From Eumeta japonica (lineage: Eukaryota > Arthropoda > Insecta > Lepidoptera > Psychidae), in NCBI GenBank assembly GCA_005406025.1, contig BGZK01000013.1:930001-994000 (forward strand): a stretch of DNA of 64,000 nucleotides, read 5' to 3'. Every line of letters begins with the position of its first letter. The first letter of the stretch is position 1. Both the position numbers and the translations under genes were made by a program. Below, in pieces: positions 1-12,100 of this stretch. The notes beneath the pieces are model-generated. The model had not been told where the DNA came from. It did not search any database and was given only the letters and a program-made list of their open reading frames with translations.

Positions 1-787
1 AGAACTTTCCAAAATAATCACGGTTGGCCAATGTCGTGAAATAGTTTTAATTCTAGCCACTTCTGTAATAGCAATCTCATTTGGAAGTAAATCATCGGAG
101 TGAAAACTCAGTTATGTTCAAAAGGTAGAGCATAAAATAATAGTTAATAGAAATAGTAAATAGTACTTCAATATTTAATATTTTATCCAAGCAAACGGGA
201 CGTATACCATTGAAGTATCGTGTGCACAGTGCTTAGTGTACATAATGCATAATCAAAACAAACCTCAATAACGTAGAGTCGTCTGTTTATTCGATGTCAT
301 AAGAGTTTATAGCCATTAGATGTGTTTACATTCCATTTCAGTTTTGTAGACTATTGGCTTCGAATGAATGTTTGATGAATTTTGTTGAAATATTTCTTTA
401 TCTTTGACCCAAAAACTATTATTCAATTTCAACGGCGCTCTAAGTATTCGGAGAGTGTTGATATTAAACTATTCTCGGGATCGTAACTGAAGTCGAAAAT
501 GGGATTAGGAATCGATATCGAAATTAAGAACATTGATTATGTTAATCACGCTCGAAGTTTAAGAATTGTGGGAATTTCATCCACACTCACATAAACGAAG
601 TCATAAGCGTTCCCGAATTTCGTAGTACAATATGATTTATACAGTATAAAATAGTAACGACTTATATGTATTTTACAGATTGAACTCGGCAGAAATTGTT
701 TTGTCAGACTATATCATGTTTATATAAATGAATTGAATTTTATATTGAAACAGATTAACACACAAATAGTATTTATAATATATGTAT

Positions 788-849
<62 letters not shown>

Positions 850-1790
850 CACATATATATATATATATATATGCATAAAAATGAATGATTTGTATATAGA
901 AGTTGGTATGCTGCATCACCACCTGGTGTCAAATTAAAACAGAGCAAAACTTTTTCACAAAAAAATACATATACGTGCCAAATTGCATGATGATCGGTTG
1001 AACGATATAAAAGTTAATGTGCTGCAGCGCTACCTGGTGGTGAGTCATAACAAAGCGAATAGCATAAAAATCTTCAGCATGACTACATGCTAATGTTCAT
1101 GGTTGGAGTTTATTGATGACATATATATAAATAAAAATCATACACTTTTATATGACATTCACAAAATATATTTTATCAAATAATTAATCATATCAAAATC
1201 TTTTTCCATGTACAAAATTATTTTTTTGTTACTGAGTTCCCTTTTTTTTGTCCAAGGGAACAGAAATGTTCAAAAGACCTTTCATCATCCAAATCCGTTC
1301 GCGGAATTTTCCAGCACTTAAAATATATAAGCACTTTTATAGGATTTTTAGGGGGCAATTAAGCATGTTAGCTATCAGAGAAGTAGATCATCACCGTCGA
1401 CCATGGACATCCGCAACCCCAGAAAAGTCATTTGTGCGTTTCTGATATTTTAGAAAGGAATAGGCTCTGTTCTTGAAGACCCAAAGCTCATAAAGCTTTA
1501 ATACCATCAAATTGTAGATCATTCCGAAGTTTTATCGTACGTGGCAGGCGGTTGTGCTTAAAGCATACGGTGCTAGAAAGCCATTCATTAAAATGATAAT
1601 TATGGTATTTCCGTCGAGAGAAACGATGACGGAACTCAACGGCAGGAATAAGGTTGAATAATCCTTCAGAGCTTTTCCAATACGAAGGAAACATTTAAAT
1701 TTTTAGGGTTGGTAACTGAAAACCTGTAAAATAAGAAATCATGTTTTAGTCTCAAAAAATGGAAGTTTTTGCCGGACCTTATTAAGTATA
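1..1790. other. Non-coding stretch, upstream flank or intron of TBC1D30
   Basis: I see no coding exon here. Open frames are short and one is built on the AC/AT microsatellite. The stretch 470-530 has a weak purine-rich periodic character (GAAATTGGAATCG-like words), similar to 49409-49520. Confidence 0.5.
790..873. repeat. (AC)n microsatellite followed by (AT)n
   Basis: An almost pure AC tract runs from about 794 to 849, then a short ACAC(AT)n tract to about 872. It explains the long CVCVCV-type reading frame on the - strand. Confidence 0.95.
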
Positions 1791-1799
1791 TTGTATTCA

Positions 1800-2470
1800 T
1801 CTGCCATTCGCTTTTACAAATTGGCGGCAAAAAGGACATTGTTTATCAACATAGATTTAATGCGACGAAGTTTTTGTGCAATGATTTTCTATGAATCTCG
1901 TTGCCATTTAAGCCAACAAGATAGTTATAGCAGACTGCAGTTGGCTTTTCATGATGAATCTTCATCTCTTGCCACTGTTTATAACTGATTCAACGAGTTC
2001 AAATGTGATTGATCCCACTAATCTGACTGACGATTTGCGTGAGGGGTATCCTTCTACGGCGACGATCGAAGACAGCATCAATGTTGTGCGGCTCGTGATA
2101 TAGACCGACAAAGAGGAAACTACCAGCATATTCGGACGAGCTTAGGCATCGGTATGAGTCAAGTGCATAAAATCCTTTATGAACATTTAGCGGTCAGTAA
2201 GTTTTGTACTCGGTGGACACCTTATAATTTGACCGAAGCTCCGTTGCGTTAATTGACGCCGCGAAATGATGCAGATATTTGCCGGTAATGACTCAAATGC
2301 TGTACAAGACATAGTCACAGGTGACAAAAACTGGATTTACTGTTAAGATTCGAAAGCTCAAAGACAGTCCGCTCAGTAGGTGTTTCCTTTCGAAGAGTAG
2401 TCTAAAGTAATCTAACGAGGTAGAATTAGAGCTTCACCTTAGAACTTACCAAATTAGAACTTCAGCAATT
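1800..2470 (+). mobile_element. Decayed mariner transposase remnant
   Basis: Translation in shifting frames gives mariner landmarks in order: a helix-turn-helix region ending in ATVYN and FNEFK (about 1930-2010), SLGIGMSQVHKIL (about 2140-2175), and VTGDKNWIYC (about 2320-2345). Stops and frameshifts interrupt it repeatedly. The C-terminal DDD part is not recognisable. No terminal repeats were identified, so the borders are approximate. Confidence 0.7.
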
Positions 2471-2479
2471 AACCTAAAA

Positions 2480-3950
2480 CATTTCGATGCAACTCTGTGT
2501 AGTTGAATGGAGTTAAACTTGTCGTTATTCTTTTCGAAAGTTAATTTAAAGAAATTTCATAATTGATTAGTTTTAACAAATCATCTTCATATTTATAAAA
2601 TTGATATCATTTAAGTATTCGTATTAAAAATGTTCCGAGCCAATCAATTAACCTTAGTACTGAGTTGAAACAGAATATATAGAATTATCGTCCCCAAAAA
2701 AAGTAAGATAGCCTTTATGTAAATTTATAATAAACGTTACTAGCTTCGAACGAAATTGTACATTTTCCGAGTCTTGTTCTAATAATTAAATTTCATTCCG
2801 TTTATAACTTTATATAAATAAATACTGATAAAAAATACTTTGGTTCATCTGTTCATATTTAAAAATGTTAAAATGGGTACAACCTTTGTCTAGAGCTTTG
2901 ACCTTTCTAGGAGTTCGTTGACCGTTTGCCAATTATGACATTACGTTGCGTTGTCCTATGCTTTTACTATTCCATAATATAGGTAACTTGTTAAAAAGCT
3001 TTCATAAATAAAAGAAAATTGAAATTTGAACTATTACTACAAAACTTCATAGTCTCATATACAACTGTAGAACTTCAATTTCAGGAAATCTATTACTAGG
3101 ACAATTACATATTCTTGAATAACTGGAGCTTGATTTACTTTGTAATAGGACTTTGTAAATATAAATCTACTATTTTTTTCAATGGTTTATAGTTCTTCAC
3201 ATATGAAAAACAATATCAGAAAAATTTTCAATTCTACAAATACTTATGTGTATTCAGTAATTAAATTACAAAATAAATATTTCTAGAAGAGGCACTTTAT
3301 ACATTTAACAAGAATCTGAATTTTTTTTTAGTAAATATTAACGTGTAGCCAATATTTCGACAGTTCATTCAGAAACACTGGGTTCAACGCTAAGGTTTTT
3401 AGTTAAAGTGAGGGTTAAAGTGAGAGTAAAATGAATATTTTCGGAAATAATCACTCCGAAAGAAGTACAAATTATGTCCCCTTCTTTTATTTTTTGAATT
3501 ATGTGTCCAAAAATATAAAAAAAATTACAAAAGTAACGCTTAGTAAAAAGTTTCAACGAAAATTATTTTAAACATGAACGGATATACCGTTTTTTAGCTA
3601 TTGCTGAAACACTACGCTTCTCAACAAAAGGACGCAAGTGCCATGAAGATACGCTCTTTTGCTGGTGCTTTTCAGTTTACACTAATTTAAAAGTAATAGT
3701 CGACACACCTACTTGTTTCTCTAGTTATCGGTGACTTACTTATGCTTATTATGTGTGAGAAACATGGAAAAAAGTTTAACAAGGCAGTTTTTGCATGTGC
3801 ATTGTTACAAAGAAATGTAGTGCATTTCTTTGTACCAACGGCTTCGGAACCCAACATTGAGCATGGCCCAACATGCTCTTGGCCAGTTTTATTTTATAGC
3901 GAAAAAACGTAGAAACGCGTGTTTTTCACTCATTGTTTCTTCCCACTATA
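2480..3950. other. AT-rich stretch without recognisable features
   Basis: No coding frame of note. The 3365-3556 region on the - strand contains a short TLTLTLT run from a GTTAAAGTGA repeat and is not convincing as a gene. Confidence 0.4.
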
Positions 3951-3954
3951 CTTG

Positions 3955-4047
3955 ATTTCTTTTAAGTTTCTTGCCTATTCATCTCAAGATGAATCAACAT
4001 TTGGAATGGGTGTAATGTTAATATCGAAAAGAATTCATTAATGACGT
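3955..4047 (-). repeat. Dispersed repeat, inverted copy of 29886-29972
   Basis: The reverse complement of this stretch shares CGTCATTAATGAATTCTTTT and TGATTCATCTTGAGA, in the same order and similar spacing, with 29886-29972. This marks a repeat family present at least twice in the window. I cannot name it. Confidence 0.6.
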
Positions 4048-4761
4048 ATGAAAACAGTATAATTCCATTATCTACAAAATAAAAATATTTTCGATTTGAT
4101 ATAATTACACAACCCGATATAGCAATAGCATTTAAATTTGGGATTAGTCATTGGGAACAACATTAGAATTAAGTCTAGAGTAGGACATAGACATGGGATA
4201 TAACTAAAGATATTGTCCATTTTCTTTTTCCGAGATGACGATAAATTCATTTTAAGTTCGAAATAAAAATATATAGTACTTTACATTAAATTAAAATTAT
4301 TTTTTTTCTTTCCTTTTCAAAATGGGAAGGAATCAGGTGCATATGCTGTAAGTCAAAGATTGAAGATACGTGCTTTTATAAAACTAAAGCTATTCATTTA
4401 ATCTTTCTTTTAAAACCGGCCTATAAGAGCTTGGAAAAAAATATTCAAATATAAATTAAAAGTTAGATACAAGATGGAGCGGGTACAGAAATCAGCTTCG
4501 GATGTGGAGGGGAGACGCAATTTAGGTAGTGAGGAGTTAATAATGATATTTGATATAGTTGTTGAGTGACGTTTTTTAGACGATTAAAAAATTTTAATCG
4601 TTAAAAATAAAGCACTTTGTTTCTGAGTCTGGGAGTGCAAAGTATGCGTTTTTAGTTATACATGCCACATTGAATTATAACTAGCTAAAAGTATAACTTT
4701 GTAATAGCTCGCGAATCGTATCGTATAAAGTATATATATCTTAAATAAAATTATACTTTAA

Positions 4762-5217
4762 TCATTGGAAAATATTTTGAATAACTTGTCCTCTATATCC
4801 ATATTGACTTCCTCTCAAACGATAAATTGTAATAACTGGATGAACCTGAACAATTAATTGTTCTTCAGCAAACGTTAATATTTTTAATACATCAGGGGGT
4901 TGTGAACAAGGATCCATATTATTATCTGCGATAAAAATATTCAATTCATTTATTAATATAAATTTATTACGAATACAACAAAACCCATCTTTATTAATTT
5001 GTAAATCAAACCAACGACGATGGTACACATTACATATTTCAAAATTCAAATTCTTTTGAGCAGTTTCACAATTTTCTGCATACATTTTAAAATTAATATC
5101 ATCTCGATAACAACATAATTCTTCTTGATTCTGTTTCCGTCGTTTCCTATCATCACGCACTAATGATCGATTACGATCACACTCTTTACGACCCGTCAAC
5201 GTACGACGTCGTGGCAT
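4762..5217 (-). pseudogene. Helitron-type N-terminal protein fragment, 151 codons, uninterrupted
   Basis: The product has a basic start (PRRRTLTGRKECDRNR), and its second half matches the conserved block found upstream of the Rep-helicase in many animal Helitron proteins: NMDPCSQPPDVLKILTFAEE followed by QLIVQVHPVITIYRLRGSQYGYRGQVIQN. Cysteines at CCYRDD, CETAQ, CNVY and CC fit a degenerate zinc-binding pattern. The frame stops right after the GYRG block, where full-length proteins continue, so it is a truncated piece. It has no internal stop, which suggests youth or chance. Protein-level expression is doubtful. Confidence 0.55.
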
Positions 5218-5557
5218 GTTATTTTTAAAATAATAATTAATAAATAACTTAAAAATTATAATACAATAATTAAAACTTTTTCATCACTCGTATCAATATC
5301 ACTAATTTTTTTGGGTTATGTAACTGTAGAACTGCTAAAATTAATAGGTTATGTTTTGTTATGACGTTTTTTTGTATTTTTCATTATGACGTTTTTTAAT
5401 ACGTGGAAAAACCTATAGATGGCAACAAAATTAAAATATACAGTTCACAGATAAAATCATTTATGATAGACACTCGTCATACTGGAGGTGACTACACATT
5501 ACAAATATACTCGAGTAGTCCCCGATCATACAGTACAGTATAGCAAATACTGTGGTT

Positions 5558-5593
5558 GGGGGTTCCAGCATATATAGATATGCAGGAACCCCC
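5558..5593. repeat. Strong hairpin inside the Helentron-like element
   Basis: GGGGGTTCC pairs with GGAACCCCC, then after one A:A mismatch GCATAT pairs with ATATGC around an ATAG loop. Stem 15 pairs plus one mismatch. Confidence 0.85.
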
Positions 5594-5706
5594 ATAGAAC
5601 TCAATTCGCGAGCTCTACTACTTATTACAAAGTTATGTGATTGTACATTTATATTTTATACAATGATGAACTGACAAATTATATATTAGTATTTGATGTA
5701 ATTCAC

Positions 5707-5737
5707 CTCTCTCTCTCTCTCTGTGTGTGTGTATATA
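5707..5737. repeat. (CT)n(GT)n microsatellite
   Basis: Pure CT dinucleotides pass directly into GT dinucleotides and then TATATA. Confidence 0.9.
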
Positions 5738-6147
5738 TTTATTATTTACATACTTTTTCTAAAAATAATAACTGCTAACACATTTAGACATTAATATGAA
5801 GCAATTACATTTAATTTTACGTCTAGATGATTTGTAGTTTTTATGTAAAGTGTACCACGAAAAAGTGACATTTTGATCTAGTAAAGACTCGTTTTGCTCG
5901 CCTAATAATACGATACGTTTTCCAATAAAATGCAAATATGATGACGTCTTACGTCTTACTATTGGTCAATAAGTTTTAAGAATAGGATTAAAGAAAAAAA
6001 AAACACATGCATGGCCTTGAAAACTCAAACATTTATAACAAAAAAATGTAATTTGTAAGAAGTAGAAAATGAGAAAGTGTAATCAAAAGGATAATGAAAA
6101 TGATAAAATTAAGCAACTTATGATATGAATTAAACATATTGTGATAG

Positions 6148-9100
6148 CGGGCGAGAGAGGCGGCCGGTTCGGGCTGCGGCCGGGCGGGGGCGCGGCGGGC
6201 GAGGGCGGCTACGCGGAGTGGCTGCACGCCATGCGGCTCGTGGCGCGCCTGCCCGCCGGCGTGCCGCAACACTTCCGCAAGAAGGTAATACCCATTATTT
6301 GTAATATAGGATTACATACAGTGTGGTCAAAGGAAATTTTTTTCTAACTGCCATGCAATTTAGTAATGAATGTACGAAACAAAATTTGAGGGAATACCCC
6401 AAAATTTTATTGATACAGTAATAATAATTACATTCTTCAATAGAGCGATGTCATTTTTTTCATTCCCCCCATCGTGTGGAGTCTCATGGGAAAGGTATAA
6501 AAGTTTCTTAAGTAACTTTTTCTTTCAGGTTTATATTTTGCAGCTTATTATATTTCAAATTCGTTCATTTTGTGTTCCACTCTATAACAGTTCAGCCGTG
6601 TCTTAGAAATTTAATAAACTATAAATATTTTGAATAAAAAATATTTTTAACAATACTTCTTCATATGTTTTTCTTCAAATGTTCACAATTTTCTGATTTA
6701 ATAGTCTATAACAAAGTCTCATGAAATAATATTGTTTTTGCAGTAGTTTTAAATTTTTTTTTAATGATGTTGAAACAACGATGATTGACTTTCGCTTTGG
6801 CGATTTTTAAAACGATTTTTTAAATGTATTATTGAACCAAGACATTTCACGTAATTTGAATTTTAAATGAAATCACCCAATAACATTTTCGCCCACATTG
6901 TGATCCGATATATATATTTTAATTTTTTACTTTGAACCATTATGTTTATATCTTTAAGAACTTTATTCAATAAAAAGTTTAATCATTTTACCAAATATAC
7001 AATATGCTTAGGGTTTCGTTGGTTCCGTCGTTGTCCGTCACAATATGCGAGCTAATTAATTGCGTTCACGGTTTAACGGCCAATAACATTTAAAACGGGT
7101 CCATGTAGGACGGGTGTTAAGGATGTTATGATTAATATTTCTATAATACACATGGTTCATAAATTTATATTCATTACCGGTTTTACAGAACCAACAACGT
7201 CATGTAACTAATTTTCAATGAAATTTGTTCGGAACTTTGCTTTTTACCTCTCTTCGCTTTGTTTGGTCGACTTGATTTATATATATATTGACCCGTACCA
7301 AATTGCAGCTTTCCGGTACTAAGAGTCTTTGAACTAAGCCGCAGACAGACAGACGAAGGGACACACGGACATGACAACACTATTAGTGTTTCTTGTTGGC
7401 TACGGAACCCTAAAAACAGCCTATTTAATATTTATTATAGTATTCCATGAGTCTTTATGTAATTACTGTATTTGTATAGAGCTGTTTTCTTAGAAAATTA
7501 GGAAAATAAGTAATTTGTTGTATAATATATATTATATTTCATTTAGGTAAAATAATTTCACATTTGTATAATTTCACAATATTATTCCCAACATGTGATA
7601 TGTGGAGATAGAACAACAGTTAGTTGCATGTATATGTAAAATATTCCTATTACTTTAAAAATTTTAAAAGCAACCTAAATATGTACAATAACATAAGCAT
7701 AAAAGGAATGAAATATTTACTCTAAAAATTATGAGCTTAAAACATTAAATACTCCTTCTTTGGAGAGCACGTAAATCGTCCTATTTTCAACAAAATGTGA
7801 ATTACCTACTTTTTTTTATTAATTAATTGTTAAAAACAATACGATTAATCTTAGCGCATAATGTATTATACAAATTTATTCTATTTTTTAGGTTTAGCTA
7901 TATTTATAAAAATAAGTTTTTTTAATTTACATTTAAAATGGATTTAATATCACTATTACCAAAAGTGAAGAGATACAATGACTTTTATTAAAACTGTACT
8001 TTACCTTGACTTAAAACCTTAAAAGTATTTTACTATTAAAAGAAGAATGTTATAAGAATATAAGATGAAAGTTGAAACTAGAACCGATCTGTGGGTTTGT
8101 ATTAAAATAGAAAGTATCACGAATGAAACCACGAAAGAGTATTGCTTAGAAATATAATCGCAATCTGATGAGATCTTCGAAATCTTAGGTAAAAAATTAG
8201 ATCTAATAAGCAATGAGACGCGTCAGTTCAGCTGTGGAAAAAATATCCATTCGCTTGATTCTGTCGCTATTTGTCTAATATTACTGTCTCCTAATGAGTA
8301 ATATATATATTTAGATACGAAGATTATACCAAAATGCTCGGGAATCCACTACTTTGAGTTGAGTTAAAATAAAAACTGTTTTTGTATCGTGAATACTAGT
8401 CATTTAGGATGTTAATAACGTTTACACGATTCATAATAATATAAAAAATATATATATTTCATTTTAAACTTGATAAGTCGACAAATGAAATTGAAAAGCT
8501 CACGCGTGAAATGCCATCCGCGCCATAATTTATCACAACTTTCGCCGAGGGTTATCTATCAGATGAGTGTCTCGATGAGCTCGTTCCTATATGTAATGTA
8601 GATGCGTCTAGTCAAACGACCATACCACTGGTATGCAGAGTTCTGACGAATTCGTGCCTCTCTCGACACTTAGAGATTGACCATAAACAGCGGTAACACC
8701 TGAAAATATCGCTCCACTGCAAAAACTTACATGCGACTAATGCAGCAAGCAACATGAGCAGATTCGCACAATTATGAGTATTACAATGACTGATATACAT
8801 ATTATTTTTCACAATTTTATTGGGTGTCAGAAAACTAGTTTCCCGATGGATACTGCATAATTTTTGTAAAGAGCAAAAGGCAGCTCCTATTAATTGGTGC
8901 TGGTTTACTTTACAACGCTCCAATGGAGGGACATCCAAAGCCGTCTATAACATCGTTTCAGGTAACAAATCATGTATTTATTCATATAAACCAGAAAAAA
9001 AACACCAATTGACAATTTGAATATTCGAAGACGACGTCAAGCCAACAAAAGTAACGCGTTCTTTTTGGGTGTCTAAGCTCTAAGTAATCACCAGCAGGGT

Positions 9101-12100
9101 ATCTACGAAACTGGTCGTTTGGTTTGTATCTAGAAAAGGAGACGTAGCCACATTCCATTATAGGAACATTATGTGGTCAAACAGTTTGAAGACCGAGAAG
9201 CAGTAGTACAAGCAACATTTTTAACTATCGCCGAAGTTCATTTATAAGTTTTATGAGTAGTTCTATTTAATGCCAAAGGTCATTTGTTTATTTTTTTAAT
9301 ATATTATTTTGTTTACGTGAATGTGATTGAGTGTCAAATATCGGTCATTATTAATATTACTAAAAAAGTATACAGGCAAATTAAATCAGTCGAAAATAAT
9401 TAAAACATAGTAGATTACACAAATAAACAGAAAGTTTATTTATTTCCATTATAGCTCGACGCTCACGTAGGACGGCTGGTTGCTAGTATTAAAAAGTATG
9501 GAATAAGACTTAGGGTTTGAGGGCAACGGGCACATGACGCGGATGGGCGAGGCTTGTTGTTTGCAGCTAGCAAAAGTCCAAAAACATCCTAAAAATTAAA
9601 AACTTTGTTTTTCTTAAAATCTTAACCAAACATCTAAGGCTAATAAAGGCCACTTTTAATATCCCTGGACTTACTTTAGAACCTGTGTCAAACAATCAAT
9701 ATATTAATATTGATCAATGGTAAGTCACTGGTCGAGAGCGATGCCTTCAAACCAAAATGTACCGGGTACGAATCCTACGGATATAAATACGGGTAAATTA
9801 AGCAATTAATTATTTCCTATGTTAAAAACAAAGCTGCATACTTGAGGGAGCACATCACGCTAGACCTTGACGATCAAGCCAATTAAAAAAGTTATCAGGA
9901 TAAGAAAAGTGTTTGGCGTTTACTGTACAGTGACTGTGGCAAAAGAGAACAGTGATCGACAACACAGCGACGTCTATTATAAAATTATGTATTTTTAAAT
10001 AAAACAGGTCATTATGAAGGAAAATTACCACAACGGCATTTGCGACAACAGTTGTCAGCAAACGCCAGTACGACAAGTGGAGAGCTTAATGTCCGCCCTT
10101 TTAGATATGAAAAGAAAAGGTTTTGGGAGTTTATCCCTCAGCAATGAGATAATAAAACCTGACACAACAACAATATTTCGGTAAGAAATAGATTTGTTCA
10201 GAAATTACGCCCCGAATTTCTAGGTATTTCAATCATATTGTTATCCGTTGTAATATATTTGCAAGGCTTCTTCAAAGTTCGGGAATTCAATTATTAACGC
10301 CCACGGTTCGATTGCAATCAATTCGTGAACTACATTTGTAATCCAATCATCTTCTTTTTATTGTTTAGCAGTTTTTGGAACGAAACCACTGTAAAGTGTA
10401 TGTATGCTACGCTTAGTGTATACTTCTGGATCTCTTTATCTTCCTTTCTCTTTTTCTCATTAACCCACTGTTCTTTAGTAACATATTTAATACTATAAAT
10501 ACGATTATACGTATACGAATTTTCTGTCTCCTAGCATTATTTTAGAATTTTAATAATTAACAAAATGTTTATTTGCAACTTATAAATATTTCTTACCTTT
10601 TATTTACTTATATTGTTATCATTATTATTTATTTTAATTTCTTTCAAATGTTGTGGGAAAGAAATTAAAATATATATATCATAAAATGTATTTACAAATA
10701 CCAAAAGAAACTTTGTTCCGACCGGGTGTCTCAAAGAAACCTCATGAGTTTTTTTCATAATTAGCTTACCTCTTATAGCTGTTCCTGCCCTAGGATGATC
10801 TCGATCTTACTAGAACTTCAATTTTGATCCTATTTCTGAGTCATTTTAATTTTAGAGAGTAAAGTAGGAAAAAGAAAGCTTAACAATGAAGATTTCTAAT
10901 GTCTGTAAAAATCATGTATGAAAGTTAATCTAAATTATATTGAAACAGATAAAACTATTTTCAAAACTGAATGAAATGTTCAAAAACATTTGACATTCAA
11001 AGCTTGTTTTTCCTTTTCACCATGTAACCTAAAAACGTCACAAATGCTTGGAGGTACTGACTTTACAAAAAAAGGCAAACGTGTATTTTATTTTTTCTAA
11101 GCTATACATATAATGACAATCTATTTACTTGAAATCTAAAAATCGTCCAGCGATTTTCTAAGTATACATTCTAGAAGGATGTTTCCTTCTAGAATGTATA
11201 CTTCTATCGTAAAAAAATATACAGTTAATATCGATCTGTTGATCGATATTAACTGTATATTTTTTTTATAGGTGGGCATACACTGCCAGTAATGTGATAG
11301 ATAAAAAAAATGAAGTTAGTAAATTAATAATATTCCGGTTGATAATGTGTACCACAAGAATGTACGGATCGTAGGATAGTTACTTTTTTTTAAAGTAATG
11401 GGCACTAAATTAAAAACGAAACATTGCACATTAATTCAATTGTAAATTCATTTGTTAATTCATTTTTTGTACATAAATGTAATGTTTTTCAAAAAACGTT
11501 ACGTTTTCTTAGACTTCCGGTGCCCTTGCCACATCTTGTCGCGAAAAGCGAAACCCTTAGCATGAGAACGTGTTTACGCGCCAAATTCTAAAAGGTAAAA
11601 GGTCGCTTAATTTTTTTTATCTCCAATCGACTGATATACGACATATTCTAGGCTTAAAAATAAAAAAAGTCCCAAAGCTAGAAGAGCGTGTGTCTTTAAA
11701 ATGATGAGTCCTTTTAGCTTTTAAAATTTAAAAATTTTATGATCTAAAAATAAAAGGACCTATAAATTAATTTTTGGCCAATATACGAAAAATCATATCC
11801 TAAGTTTAAAAATGTGAAAAAAAACTTTCTGCAGTTGAAAGGGCGTACGTTTTGAACTATAAACTGTTTTAAAATTAAAATAAAAAATTGTATTGCTAAG
11901 TAATAACAAAAAACGCGTCATCGTATTGATGTTTTAATTTCACAAATGATTATTCTTTGAATTTGAAAAAATATTATGAGATTCTAATACTAAATAGAAA
12001 AAAAATGCAGATATAGCGGGTTCATTTCGGTATGGTTCCTACTCGCTTTTGTTCCGTATCTACCATATCTTCTTCTGAAACACAAAAAATATCTTGCAAA

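Larger units (their letters stand above)
4692..5636 (-). mobile_element. Small Helitron/Helentron-like element
   Basis: The stretch is bounded by inverted repeats: TATAACTTTGTAATAGCTCG at 4692-4711 continuing CGAAT, matched in reverse complement at 5604-5636 apart from an 8-base insertion (5615-5622). It contains a 151-codon frame related to the N-terminal region of Helitron proteins and a strong hairpin (5558-5593) close to the end lying 5' of the frame. Classic Helitrons lack inverted repeats, but Helentron/Helitron2 elements carry short asymmetric ones (family knowledge), which is why I favour that group. No helicase or Rep domain is present, so it would be non-autonomous. Confidence 0.5.

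Noticed and set aside
720..947. Frame rich in CV and YIYI on the - strand
   Set aside because: Produced by the AC/AT microsatellite; no coding character.
1488..1694. 68-codon - strand frame
   Set aside because: No recognisable family; lies next to mariner debris.
6033..6272. 79-codon - strand frame with an Arg/Ala-rich start
   Set aside because: Antisense shadow of the GC-rich TBC1D30 exon.
9715..9785. tRNA-like stretch with a GGGTACGAATCC B-box-like word
   Set aside because: No cloverleaf can be drawn; at most an old tRNA-derived SINE.
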